Positions 52,354 through 60,457 of a stretch of 64,000 nucleotides of DNA are shown here, piece after piece (the first letter of the stretch is position 1; each line of letters opens with the position of its first letter). Origin of the DNA: Rugamonas brunnea (GTDB taxonomy: Bacteria; Pseudomonadota; Gammaproteobacteria; Burkholderiales; Burkholderiaceae_D); assembly GCF_014042345.1 (NCBI RefSeq), contig NZ_JACEZT010000003.1, positions 1 through 64,000 on the forward strand, read 5' to 3'. A program made the translations under genes and the position numbers. The notes beneath the pieces were generated by a model that saw only the letters and a list, made by a program, of their open reading frames with translations, ran no database searches and was not told where the DNA came from.

Positions 52354-53841
52354 ATGTTCTCCCTGCCACTCCATGAATGGCTGAACCAGCAGCTGCCCGG
52401 CGCGCAAGCGGCCTGGCCCACGCTGTCGCGCAAGCACCTGATCATCCGCCTGATCCGGGACGCCATCCTGGACGGCACGCTGCCGGCCGCCGTGCAGCTG
52501 CCGTCCACCCGCATGCTGGCGGCCGAACTGGCCATCGCCCGCAACACCGTGGTCAGCATCTACGAAACGCTGCAGGATGAAGGCTTCGTCGTCATCGGCC
52601 ACGGCTCGGGCACCTATGTGTGCCGGGTCGAGCCGGACGTGGTGGCCGGCGCGCGCCAAGAGGCGGCCACGCCCGAGGGACCGGCCTTTTCCGCGCGCGG
52701 CCGCGGCATCGTGCAGCATCCGCTGAACCGCTACTACATCAAGCGCCCGTTCTGCCCCGGCGTACATGACCTCACGCTGTTCCCGCTGAAGGTATGGAAC
52801 CAGCTGCAGCAGCGCCACTGGAAACAGGCCGAGGCCTCGTCGCTGGTGGAGGGTGAGCCGGGCGGCCTGCCCGCGCTGCGGCAGGCCATCGCCGAGCACC
52901 TGCGCGTGTCGCGCGGCGTGCACTGCGAACCGGAACAGGTGATCATCACCGACGGCACCAGCCAGTCGCTGGACCTGATCGCCCGCCTGCTGGCCGACAC
53001 CGGCGACGAGGTGTGGTTCGAAAGCCCCGGCCACTGGGCCGCCAGCAAGGTCTTCGACGGCAACGGCCTGCGCCTGCGCCCGGTGGACGTGGATGATCAG
53101 GGCATGCCCTGCCCCACCGAAGGCGGCACGCCGCCGCGCCTGGTGTACCTGACGCCGTCGCACCAGTTTCCGCTCGGTGGCGTGATGCCGCTGCAGCGCC
53201 GCCAGGACTGGCTGGACTTCGCCCGTCGCCACGACAGCGTGCTGCTGGAGGACGACTACGACAGCGAATACCGCTTCGGCGCGGCGCCGCTGCAATCGCT
53301 GCAAGGGCTGGACCGGCACCACCGCGTGATCTACCTGGGCACCTTCAGCAAGACGCTGTTCGTCGGCATCCGGTTGGCCTACTTCGTGGTGCCGCCGGCG
53401 CTGGCCAAGGACTTCGCCCACGCCTCGGCCGACCTGTACCGCGAAGGCGAGCAGGTGGGGCAGGCCGTGCTGGCGGCCTTCATCCGCGAAGGCCATTACG
53501 ACAGCCACCTGCGGCGCACCCGCCTGATCTACGCCGAGCGGCGCCAGGTGCTGACGGACACGCTCAAGGCGGCGCTCTCGCCGTGGTTCGCTTGCGGCGC
53601 CATCGCCTTCACCGGCGAGGACGTGGGCGTGCACTGCGCGCTGCGCCTGCCCGACACGGTGGACGACCAGGTCGTGGCCCAGGCGGCGGCCGATGCCGGC
53701 ATCAGCGTCATGCCGCTGTCCGGCTACTGCCTGGGCACCCGGCGCAGCGGCCTGGTGCTGTCATACGCTGCCACCACGGCCGAGGAGATCGTCCCGCTGG
53801 CACGCCGGCTGGGTGCCGTGATCGCCGCCTTATTGCCATAA
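52354..53841 (+). CDS. MocR-type (GntR/aminotransferase) regulator
   Basis: A 495-residue chimeric regulator. The N-terminal GntR winged HTH (residues about 25-90: IIRLIRDAILDGTLPAAVQL; AAELAIARNTVVSIYETLQD) is linked to a fold-type I aminotransferase-like domain. The PLP-lysine motif is YLGTFSKTLFVGIRLAY, with LLEDDYDSEYRF before it. These proteins sense PLP with an amine or amino acid and control divergent genes, here the glutamine-synthetase-like gene 236 bases away. The start at 52354 is favoured because the longer frame overlaps only the intergenic region. Confidence 0.92.
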   Translation: MFSLPLHEWLNQQLPGAQAAWPTLSRKHLIIRLIRDAILDGTLPAAVQLPSTRMLAAELAIARNTVVSIYETLQDEGFVVIGHGSGTYVCRVEPDVVAGARQEAATPEGPAFSARGRGIVQHPLNRYYIKRPFCPGVHDLTLFPLKVWNQLQQRHWKQAEASSLVEGEPGGLPALRQAIAEHLRVSRGVHCEPEQVIITDGTSQSLDLIARLLADTGDEVWFESPGHWAASKVFDGNGLRLRPVDVDDQGMPCPTEGGTPPRLVYLTPSHQFPLGGVMPLQRRQDWLDFARRHDSVLLEDDYDSEYRFGAAPLQSLQGLDRHHRVIYLGTFSKTLFVGIRLAYFVVPPALAKDFAHASADLYREGEQVGQAVLAAFIREGHYDSHLRRTRLIYAERRQVLTDTLKAALSPWFACGAIAFTGEDVGVHCALRLPDTVDDQVVAQAAADAGISVMPLSGYCLGTRRSGLVLSYAATTAEEIVPLARRLGAVIAALLP

Positions 53842-53931
53842 ACACTGGCACAAACATTGGCATAAACAGATGCCTTTTTGATAATTTTAAAGTTATAATT
53901 GGCCTTCCGAAACTTTATGTCAGGACAGGTC

Positions 53932-54699
53932 ATGCATGTCACCAAGCCAGCGGTTCCAGCTCTCACTTTGCTCGCGCTGACGGCGCTGGCCGGATGCGGC
54001 GGCGGCGGCGGCGCCACCACTGCCGCCAGCACCACCGTGGCCAGCCCGCAAGGCGTCTACCAGGGCAGCTTCTCGACCGGCGGCACGCACAACACGCTGG
54101 TCCTGGAAAACAACCAGTTCTACACCCTCTACGGCAGCACCGTGGCCGGCGCCTTCACCGTTGAAGGTTTTCTGCAAGGGAACGGCCAGGCCAACGGCGG
54201 CAGTTTCACGGCGACCGACGTCAGGGACGCCACCGCCGCCGGCCAGTTGCTGGCCGGATCGCTGAGCGCCAGCTACACGGCCAGCAATACCCTGAACGGC
54301 ACGCTGACGGAAGGGAGCAACACGGTCACCTTCACCAGCAGCGCCGTCGCCGCCTCCGTCTATGACTACAACGCCGCCGCCAACCTGAACGACATCGCCG
54401 GCACGTGGAGCATGACCTCGCTGCGGGGCTATGCCAACACCTTCAGCATCGCCGCCTCGGGCGCCTTCACGGCCACCTCGGGCGCCTGCACCTTCAGCGG
54501 CAGCTTCAAGCCGCGCGCTTCCGGCAAAAACGTGTTCGATGTGAGCATGACCTTCGGCCCCGCGCCGTGCATCCTGGCGGGACAGACACTGGCCGGCATC
54601 GGCATCGACTTCATGCTCAACAACGGCAAGCGCCAGTTGCTCGTCGCCGGACTGGATGCGAACCGCAGCAGTTCGGCCGCCTTCTTCGGCGCCCGCTGA
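53932..54699 (+). CDS. Lipoprotein of unknown function
   Basis: About 255 residues; not recognised. The signal peptide ends in lipobox ALAGC followed by GGGGG. The mature part is rich in Ser, Thr, Gly and Ala with alternating beta-strand pattern (GVYQGSFSTGGTHNTLVLEN; FSIAASGAFTATSGACTFSG), resembling other secreted all-beta lipoproteins of this family of bacteria. Two cysteines in the C-terminal half could pair. The ATG at 53932 has AGGACAGG upstream; ATG 53917 is an alternative. It shares the strand with the next exported protein after 41 bases. Confidence 0.75.
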   Translation: MHVTKPAVPALTLLALTALAGCGGGGGATTAASTTVASPQGVYQGSFSTGGTHNTLVLENNQFYTLYGSTVAGAFTVEGFLQGNGQANGGSFTATDVRDATAAGQLLAGSLSASYTASNTLNGTLTEGSNTVTFTSSAVAASVYDYNAAANLNDIAGTWSMTSLRGYANTFSIAASGAFTATSGACTFSGSFKPRASGKNVFDVSMTFGPAPCILAGQTLAGIGIDFMLNNGKRQLLVAGLDANRSSSAAFFGAR

Positions 54700-54740
54700 T
54701 CCGCCACCACCGCTACCACCACCACTACAAGGAGCTCACC

Positions 54741-55430
54741 ATGAAACGCCATCTGGCGCGCAGCGCCCTGGGTCTTAGCCTGATCGTGTCCTTCCTGAAC
54801 GGGGCGGCGGCCGACGAACACGCCCCCATCGCAGCGCCGCAGGTGGCCGTGGGCGACAGCTGGACCTTCCAGTACACCGACGTCTGGAAGAAACTGCCGG
54901 GCAATCTGAACCGGATGGAAGTGACGGCCGTGGACGACAGCGGCATCCATGTCGACATCAAGCGGGCCGCCAGCGGCGCCCTGTTAAGCAAACAGCGCTT
55001 CAGCAGCGATCTGAATCCCATCGACCGCGGCCGCATGCATTTCGACCCCGCGTTCCAGCGCTATGCCTTCCCGCTGGAGCCGGGCAAGGAATGGAGCAGT
55101 GATGCCACCGGCGAAAACCCGGCGGCCGGCAAGCGCTGGCGCTACCGCTTCAAAGGCAAGGCAGTGGGCTGGGAAAGGATCAAGGTGCCGGCCGGCGAAT
55201 TCGACGCCATGAAGATCGAAGTGACCGGCTACTACCACGGCGAACAAGTGGGCAGCAACGGCGGCAGCGGCCAGTTGACTGAAACGGTGTGGTACGCGCC
55301 GGCCGTCAACAACTTCGTCAGGCTGGAGTACCAGGACACCGACTGGAACGGCCGCACCTTCAACCGCGACCAGTGGGAACTGGCCGCCTACCAGCACAAA
55401 CAGAACGTCAGAAGCCCGGTGGAGGATTGA
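54741..55430 (+). CDS. Exported protein of unknown function
   Basis: A 229-residue periplasmic protein with signal peptide SALGLSLIVSFLNGAAA (cut before DEHAP). The mature domain contains VGDSWTFQYTDVWKKLPGNL and ETVWYAPAVNNFVRLEYQD, a pattern seen in DUF3108-like or TapB-type beta-rich domains; I cannot name the family with certainty. AAGGAG lies eight bases before the ATG. Its 3' end overlaps the convergent decarboxylase gene by 23 bases. Confidence 0.75.
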   Translation: MKRHLARSALGLSLIVSFLNGAAADEHAPIAAPQVAVGDSWTFQYTDVWKKLPGNLNRMEVTAVDDSGIHVDIKRAASGALLSKQRFSSDLNPIDRGRMHFDPAFQRYAFPLEPGKEWSSDATGENPAAGKRWRYRFKGKAVGWERIKVPAGEFDAMKIEVTGYYHGEQVGSNGGSGQLTETVWYAPAVNNFVRLEYQDTDWNGRTFNRDQWELAAYQHKQNVRSPVED

Positions 55431-55872
55431 GCGGGATCTGGTTGCGGAAGCTGACGTTGAGCAGATTCCAGCCCGTGATGACGGCGATCGCATAACCGAG
55501 TTCCGCGATCTCGTTGTCGCTGAAGTGCTGCTGCAGTTCGGCGAAATCGGCGTCGTCGGGCGTGCGCAGCGGGATGCCCGCCACCGCCTCGGCCCAGCGC
55601 AGCGCGGCCCGTTCACGCGCGGTGAAGAACGGCGCCTCGCGCCAGGCGGCGACGGCGTTCACGTGGCGCGGCTCGGCCTCCTGGCGCATCAGGTCGCGCC
55701 AGTGCATGTCGACGCACACGCCGCAGCCGTTGATCTGCGAAACACGCAGCAGCACCAGTTCGATCAGGCGCGGCCCCAGCGCGCTTTTCTTGACGGTGGC
55801 GGACAGGTTGACCATGGCCTGCAGGCAGGTCGGAGACAGTTCGAAAAAGGCGAGGCGGGAAGCTTGGGTCAT
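55408..55872 (-). CDS. Carboxymuconolactone decarboxylase (AhpD-like), ECF41 target
   Basis: A 154-residue AhpD-like protein. The CxxC redox motif is in INGCGVCVDMHWRDLM, with the proton-relay histidine three residues after the second Cys. The group is linked to peroxide or organic-hydroperoxide handling, but the substrate of ECF41-linked members is unknown. An exact ECF41 promoter lies 55 to 81 bases upstream of the start, and the ECF41 gene follows at 55967. The start at 55872 follows GGAAAG. Confidence 0.9.
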   Translation of the reverse strand: MTQASRLAFFELSPTCLQAMVNLSATVKKSALGPRLIELVLLRVSQINGCGVCVDMHWRDLMRQEAEPRHVNAVAAWREAPFFTARERAALRWAEAVAGIPLRTPDDADFAELQQHFSDNEIAELGYAIAVITGWNLLNVSFRNQIPLNPPPGF

Positions 55873-55926
55873 GATGAGGTCTTTCCATGTGGTGGCCGGC
55901 GCCCAGTGCGCCGTCCTTGCATGTAA

Positions 55927-55953
55927 GACGTGGCCGCCACGCCATTTGTGACA
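55927..55953 (-). promoter_or_regulatory. ECF41 promoter of the decarboxylase gene
   Basis: On the minus strand TGTCACA (55947-55953), a 16-base spacer and CGTC (55927-55930) match exactly the known ECF41 promoter consensus TGTCACA-N16-CGTC. It is located in the 94-base gap between the sigma factor gene stop and the decarboxylase start. Confidence 0.9.
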
Positions 55954-55966
55954 GATGACAGGCCGC

Positions 55967-56854
55967 TCAATACAGCGGCGCGATGGCCGCCAGCTTGTCC
56001 GGATTGCGGATGATGAACACGGCCACGATGCGCCCGTCATCGACGATGAACGCCTGCGCCGACTCCACCTTGCCGTCCACGTAGCGCAGCAAACCCGGTT
56101 CGCCGTTGACCAGCGCCTGCCGGTAGCCGACTTTGCCCGGGTTGGCATGTTCGAGCGACCAGTACAGGCCGGCGATGCGGCCCGCGCCGCGCAGGATGCG
56201 GCCGAACGACGGCACCTTGCCGCCGCCGTCGCTGACCAGTTGCACATCGTCGCCCAGCATCGCCTTCATGGCGGCGCGGTCGCCGCTGGCGGCGGCCTGC
56301 ATGAAGCGGCCCAGCAACTGGTGATGCTGGGACCGGGGCACGTCGAAGCGCGGCTGTTCCTGCTGCACCCGGCCCTGCGCGCGGTGCACCAGCTGGCGGC
56401 AAGCCGACTCCGACTTCTCCAGCATGGCGGCGATGTCGGCGTAATCCTGCTCGAACACCTGGCGCAGCAGGAAGGCGGCCCGCTCCTCGGGCGACAGCCG
56501 CTCCAGCAGCCATAAAAACGCGACCGACACGTCGCTGGCCAGTTCGGCCACCGCTTCCGGGGTGCGCTCGTCCAGTTCCACCAGCGGCTCGGGCAGCCAC
56601 CAGCCGATGTAGGTCTCGCGCTCGGCCTTGCGGCTGCGCAGGCGGTCGATGGCCAGCCGGGTGGTGACCGTCACCAGCCAGGCTTCGGCCGACTGCAACT
56701 GGCCGGCGTCGGCGCCATGCCAGCGCAGCCAGGCATCCTGCACCACGTCTTCCGCGTCGGCGCGCGTGCCCAGCATGCGGTAGGCGATCGAGAACAGCCT
56801 GGGCCGCAGGGCGGCAAAGGTGGCGAGGTCGGTGACAGGCGTGGTGGCGGTCAT
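55967..56854 (-). CDS. ECF41-family RNA polymerase sigma factor
   Basis: A 295-residue sigma factor. Region 2 (FSIAYRMLGTRADAEDVVQD; AWLVTVTTRLAIDRLRSRKA) and region 4 (RLSPEERAAFLLRQVFEQDY; KSESACRQLVHRAQ) are joined by a linker holding the ECF41 motif WLPEPL. A SnoaL-like C-terminal domain carries DGGGK and the final NPDKL, the diagnostic ECF41 motifs. This domain controls the sigma activity in place of an anti-sigma factor. The gene has its own exact ECF41 promoter upstream, so positive autoregulation is expected. Confidence 0.96.
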   Translation of the reverse strand: MTATTPVTDLATFAALRPRLFSIAYRMLGTRADAEDVVQDAWLRWHGADAGQLQSAEAWLVTVTTRLAIDRLRSRKAERETYIGWWLPEPLVELDERTPEAVAELASDVSVAFLWLLERLSPEERAAFLLRQVFEQDYADIAAMLEKSESACRQLVHRAQGRVQQEQPRFDVPRSQHHQLLGRFMQAAASGDRAAMKAMLGDDVQLVSDGGGKVPSFGRILRGAGRIAGLYWSLEHANPGKVGYRQALVNGEPGLLRYVDGKVESAQAFIVDDGRIVAVFIIRNPDKLAAIAPLY

Positions 56855-56886
56855 GGCAGTTCAAATTGTAGTACGCGAACTGCTTA

Positions 56887-56913
56887 GACGCAGCAGCCTG
56901 CCCATTTGTGACA
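56887..56913 (-). promoter_or_regulatory. ECF41 promoter of the sigma factor gene
   Basis: TGTCACA (56907-56913), a 16-base spacer and CGTC (56887-56890) on the minus strand repeat the exact arrangement found before the decarboxylase gene, even sharing CACAAATGG after the -35. It lies 33 bases before the sigma factor ATG. It overlaps the 78-base gap after the Sel1-repeat gene. Confidence 0.9.
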
Positions 56914-56932
56914 GCCGCTGGCAAGGCTGGAC

Positions 56933-57499
56933 TTACCGGACCGGCGCCGCCCCCATGGGCGCGGTCCAGTTGCGCAAGGCGGCGATGGCATCCTCGTTGC
57001 CCTCGCCGGCCGCCGCCTCGAACCACTGGCGGGCCGCTGCTTCATCCCGCGGCACGCCCCTGCCCAGATAGAGCGCACGGGCGTAATCGAGCTTGGCCAG
57101 CGTGGCGTAGCCGGAGGTGCCGCTCATGGCGGCGCGGCGCACCAGCTCAACGGCCCCTTGCAAATCAGGCGCCGCGCCGCCGGCGCCATTCTCCAGCGCG
57201 GCCGCTTTCCAGATCATCGCGCCGACATAGCCGGCCGCGATGCATTTATCGAAAATCCGGTAGGCGGAGGTGAAATCGCCGCACTTGGCCGCCTCGTAGC
57301 CGGCGCTGCAAACGACCGCGCTGGCCGGCTGGTCGACCGCGTACTCCACCGTCTGGTCGCCCACCACGTGGGCCAGGTCGGACGGCAGGTCCGAACGCTG
57401 CACCGCGCCGCCGCAAAAGCGCAAGTCCTCACCGTGCGCGCCAGCGACACCGACACTCAAACTCAGGGCCAGCAGGCCAGGTCGTGCCCATCCTCTCAT
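56933..57499 (-). CDS. Exported Sel1-repeat protein
   Basis: A 188-residue secreted protein with signal peptide PGLLALSLSVGVAGAHG. The C-terminal part has Sel1-like repeats (AIWKAAALENGAGGAAPDLQ region and YARALYLGRGVPRDEAAARQ, WFEAAAGEGNEDAIAALRNW). Four cysteines lie in the first half. Such proteins mediate protein contacts; no partner is evident. The start at 57499 is the first giving a signal peptide. It is not obviously in the ECF41 regulon, since the ECF41 promoter lies downstream of it. Confidence 0.8.
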   Translation of the reverse strand: MRGWARPGLLALSLSVGVAGAHGEDLRFCGGAVQRSDLPSDLAHVVGDQTVEYAVDQPASAVVCSAGYEAAKCGDFTSAYRIFDKCIAAGYVGAMIWKAAALENGAGGAAPDLQGAVELVRRAAMSGTSGYATLAKLDYARALYLGRGVPRDEAAARQWFEAAAGEGNEDAIAALRNWTAPMGAAPVR

Positions 57500-57746
57500 G
57501 ATCGTCCATCCCTTTCCATGGTTGATGACGCGTGCATTGCGCCGCATCTGTGGCCATCTTAGGCAGCCGGACGGCTTGCCGACACGGAGAATCGCCCGCC
57601 GGCGAACGGGCAATCTGCCCGGCGCCAGCCGGCCAGGCAGCACGGGCAAAACGCCCGGCCCGATGCGGGCAACGCCCCCTAGGTGCGGGCCCGGGCGGCG
57701 GGTTGTAATGACGTCGCTGTCCACACAACCCAAGGAGATATTGCAG

Positions 57747-58199
57747 ATGACCAGTTACCTGTTCGACGACCGCGCCATCCACTGGAACCGCTTCGGCGAA
57801 TTCGAGCCCCCGTTTTACTTCCACATCCAGCACCTGGACCGGCAAAGCCGCATCGCCGACGTGCTGTTCAAGTTGCCCGCCCACGGCCAGATCGTGCTGC
57901 ACCGCCACCGGGCGCTGAACCACACGTTCGTGGTGCAGGGTGAACACCGCCTGTACGAAACGGACGGCAGCTTGCGCGAGATCCGCCCGGCCGGCAGCTA
58001 CACCGTGTCGCCGGCCAGCGAACGGCCGCACCGGGAAGGCGGCGGCGACGAGGATGTGATCATTGCCTTCAGCATCCGGCCGGACGCCGACGACGTCCTG
58101 TACGAGCTGCTTGACGACGCCGGCCAGCCGCTGGGTTTGGTGACCTTCCCCATGCTGGCCGAGCTGTACCAGGCCCAGCTCGCCGCCGTTCCCGGCTGA
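57747..58199 (+). CDS. Cupin-domain protein
   Basis: A 150-residue single-cupin protein resembling the ChrR/acetylacetone-dioxygenase group. Metal-binding histidines are in VLHRHRALNHTFVVQGEHRL and later SERPHREGG. It has no sensor or HTH part, so it could be an enzyme or small-molecule binder. AAGGAG lies nine bases before the ATG. The 247-base upstream gap is GC-rich with C-rich runs and shows no clear promoter. It is convergent with the response regulator gene. Confidence 0.8.
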   Translation: MTSYLFDDRAIHWNRFGEFEPPFYFHIQHLDRQSRIADVLFKLPAHGQIVLHRHRALNHTFVVQGEHRLYETDGSLREIRPAGSYTVSPASERPHREGGGDEDVIIAFSIRPDADDVLYELLDDAGQPLGLVTFPMLAELYQAQLAAVPG

Positions 58200-58220
58200 G
58201 GCGGCGCACAGTCCCCTGCC

Positions 58221-58255
58221 CCGTGCGGCTCAGGCGATCAGCTTGAGCCGCACGG
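58221..58255. terminator. Convergent hairpin overlapping the response regulator 3' end
   Basis: CCGTGCGGCTCA (58221-58232) and TGAGCCGCACGG (58244-58255) are perfect 12-bp arms with an 11-base loop. The element sits between the cupin stop (58199) and the response regulator stop (58230), partly inside the latter. It could stop transcription from both sides. No T-run is present, so efficiency is uncertain. Confidence 0.55.
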
Positions 58256-58859
58256 CCAGGCGGGTCAGTTCGATATCGGTTTTCACGCCCAGCTTGGCCT
58301 TGATCTGGTAGTGGCTGTTCTGCACCGTCTTCGGGCTGATATTGAGGGTATTGCCGATCTGCTCGGCGCCGTGGCCGTCGAGCAGCAGGCGCAGGATTTC
58401 GAATTCGCGCGGACTGAGCTCGTCGAGCGGATTGGCCTCGCGCTGCAACAGGCTGAGCGCGATCGCCGGCGCGATGTCGGAGCTGAGCACCTTCTCGCCG
58501 CGCGCGATGCGGTAAATGGCGTCGATCAGCACGTCCGGGCTGCTGCTCTTGGTGACGTAGCCCAGCGCGCCCGCGCGCAAGGCTTGCGCGGCGAACAGGG
58601 GATCGCGGTGCATGCTGAAGGCGAGCATGCGCAGCTGCGGATGGCGCGGCGCGATGCGCTGGATCAGCTCAATCCCGCCCATGTCCGGCAACGACAGATC
58701 GAGCACGACGACATCGACATCCAGATCGCGCAAGCGGCGCAAGGCCTCCTCCGCGCTGCCCGCTTCCGCCTCCACCCGCAGGTCGGGACGGCGTTCCAGC
58801 AGGCGCCGATAGCCTTCGCGCACGACAGCGTGGTCATCGACCAGGAAGATACGGATCAT
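58230..58859 (-). CDS. NarL/UhpA-family response regulator
   Basis: A 209-residue two-component regulator. In the receiver domain, the acidic pair is in FLVDDHAVV, the phospho-aspartate is in VVVLDLSLPDMGGIEL, and the switch region Lys is in GYVTKSSSPDVL. The LuxR-type HTH is near the end (LSPREFEILRLLLDGHGAEQ, IGNTLNISPKTVQNSHYQIK). The start at 58859 overlaps the kinase gene by four bases. Targets are unknown. Confidence 0.93.
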   Translation of the reverse strand: MIRIFLVDDHAVVREGYRRLLERRPDLRVEAEAGSAEEALRRLRDLDVDVVVLDLSLPDMGGIELIQRIAPRHPQLRMLAFSMHRDPLFAAQALRAGALGYVTKSSSPDVLIDAIYRIARGEKVLSSDIAPAIALSLLQREANPLDELSPREFEILRLLLDGHGAEQIGNTLNISPKTVQNSHYQIKAKLGVKTDIELTRLAVRLKLIA

Positions 58860-60319
58860 GGCTGCACCCCGCCTGCGCACGCCGGCTGCGGCTGCACCAG
58901 CGGCAGCTCGACCCGCACCATGGTGCCGCCGCCCGCGTTGGAACGCACCCGCAGGCTGCCACCCAGGGCCAGCACCCGTTCCTCCATGCCGAGCAGGCCA
59001 TAGCCACCACTGCCGGTGCCGCTGGCCGTATCAGCTTGTGCGGCGCCGGTACCGCCCGCGCCGGCGGCGGCCGGCACCAGTCGCGGCACCGCGCCGCCCT
59101 GGCCGTCGTCACCGATGGACAGGCGCAGGCCGGTGTCGCCGCAATCGAGCGTGACATCCACCCGGGTCGCGCGGCCATGGCGCACGGCGTTGGTCAGGCT
59201 TTCCTGCACGATGCGGTAGACGCTCACGCCCACGTCATCCGGCATATCGGCCGGCAGGCCATCAGCCGCCAGCGTGAAGACGGTGCGGCCACGGCTGCGC
59301 GTGTTCCAGTCGGCGACCAGCTGTTGCAGGCTGGGCAGCAGGCCGAATTCCGTCAGGCCGCTGGGACGCAGCCGGTGCAGGATCTGCTGCAGCACCTCCA
59401 TCATGTGGCCGCTGGTCCTGCCGATCGACTCGGCGCAGGGCAGGAGCGCCGGCACCCCCTCCAGCGCCAGCTCGCGCGCGAAGGCCGCCTCCGCGTTGAG
59501 CGAGGCCAGGTACTGGCCCAATTCGTCATGCAGCTCGCGCGCCAGGTGGGCGCGCTCCTCCTCGCGCACCGACAGCAGCCGGTGCGCCAGGCGTTGCTGG
59601 CCCCGGATCGTGTGGTCCAGCCGGTCCAGCAGGTGGTTGAAGGCGGCGCCGATGCGGTTCAACTCGATCAGGGCGAAGGCCGGCATGCGCGCGCGCAGGT
59701 CGCCCGCCTCCATGCGCGACAGGGTGTCGAGGATATCGGCCGACGGCGCAAGCGCGTTGCGCACCGGGCGGTAGATGAAAAAGCTCAACAACAGCAGCAT
59801 GGCGCTCAGCGCCAGCAGCCGCGCCAGCTTACCGGCCAGGTCCAGCAATTCGCGGTCATAATCGGGCGTGACGGTCAACTGGCCGATGGCGATGCCGGGG
59901 AAGCGCCCGACCGCGCCCTGGTACACCGCGTCGGCGCCGATCACGGCGCGCATCCACTGGCGCAACGCGGCCGGCAGGCGTGGCTCGCCGGCGAAACAGC
60001 GCTGGGCCACCGGATGGGAATAGATGTCGGTCAGGCGCACGCAAACATGGACCAGTTTGGCGATCGGATGCAGCGGCGCCGAATCCAGGTCATCCTCGCT
60101 CAGCGTGCGGCTGTAGGCGTTGTCGCTGCGCCCCACGGTGTCGCTGATCAGTTGAGCGAGCAAGGGGCCAGTACGGTCGATATCGCCGCGCACCCGCTGG
60201 CGCGCTTCGAGCAGCGCGGCCGCCGTGCTCACCACCAGCAGCACCAGCGTGAACCAGCCTACCCGCAACAACAACTGCCGTTTGAGATCGAGGGGACGCG
60301 GCGGGGCGCTGGCGGGCAT
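58856..60319 (-). CDS. NarX/UhpB-type sensor histidine kinase
   Basis: A 487-residue membrane kinase. It has two membrane segments (FTLVLLVVSTAAALLEA near residue 20; LLALSAMLLLLSFFIYRPVR near residue 180) around a periplasmic sensor of about 140 residues holding two cysteines. Next come HAMP (MEAGDLRARMPAFALIELNR), a HisKA_3 box with the phospho-His in EREERAHLARELHDELGQYL-type sequence (EERAHLARELHDELGQYLAS), and the HATPase motifs IVQESLTNAVRHG and SIGDDGQGG. The pair with the downstream regulator is certain from the overlap. The stimulus is unknown. Confidence 0.93.
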   Translation of the reverse strand: MPASAPPRPLDLKRQLLLRVGWFTLVLLVVSTAAALLEARQRVRGDIDRTGPLLAQLISDTVGRSDNAYSRTLSEDDLDSAPLHPIAKLVHVCVRLTDIYSHPVAQRCFAGEPRLPAALRQWMRAVIGADAVYQGAVGRFPGIAIGQLTVTPDYDRELLDLAGKLARLLALSAMLLLLSFFIYRPVRNALAPSADILDTLSRMEAGDLRARMPAFALIELNRIGAAFNHLLDRLDHTIRGQQRLAHRLLSVREEERAHLARELHDELGQYLASLNAEAAFARELALEGVPALLPCAESIGRTSGHMMEVLQQILHRLRPSGLTEFGLLPSLQQLVADWNTRSRGRTVFTLAADGLPADMPDDVGVSVYRIVQESLTNAVRHGRATRVDVTLDCGDTGLRLSIGDDGQGGAVPRLVPAAAGAGGTGAAQADTASGTGSGGYGLLGMEERVLALGGSLRVRSNAGGGTMVRVELPLVQPQPACAGGVQP

Positions 60320-60457
60320 GGGCGGGACACGTTGGCTGACGGAGCGCCGATGATGCCATAAAAGCGGCGGGAAATTTGCCCGACGTGGCCCTGCGGCGAT
60401 CCGGCGTGCGCGGAACGTGGGCGCCGCTACAACAACGCCCCCGCCGCAGGCCAGCTG

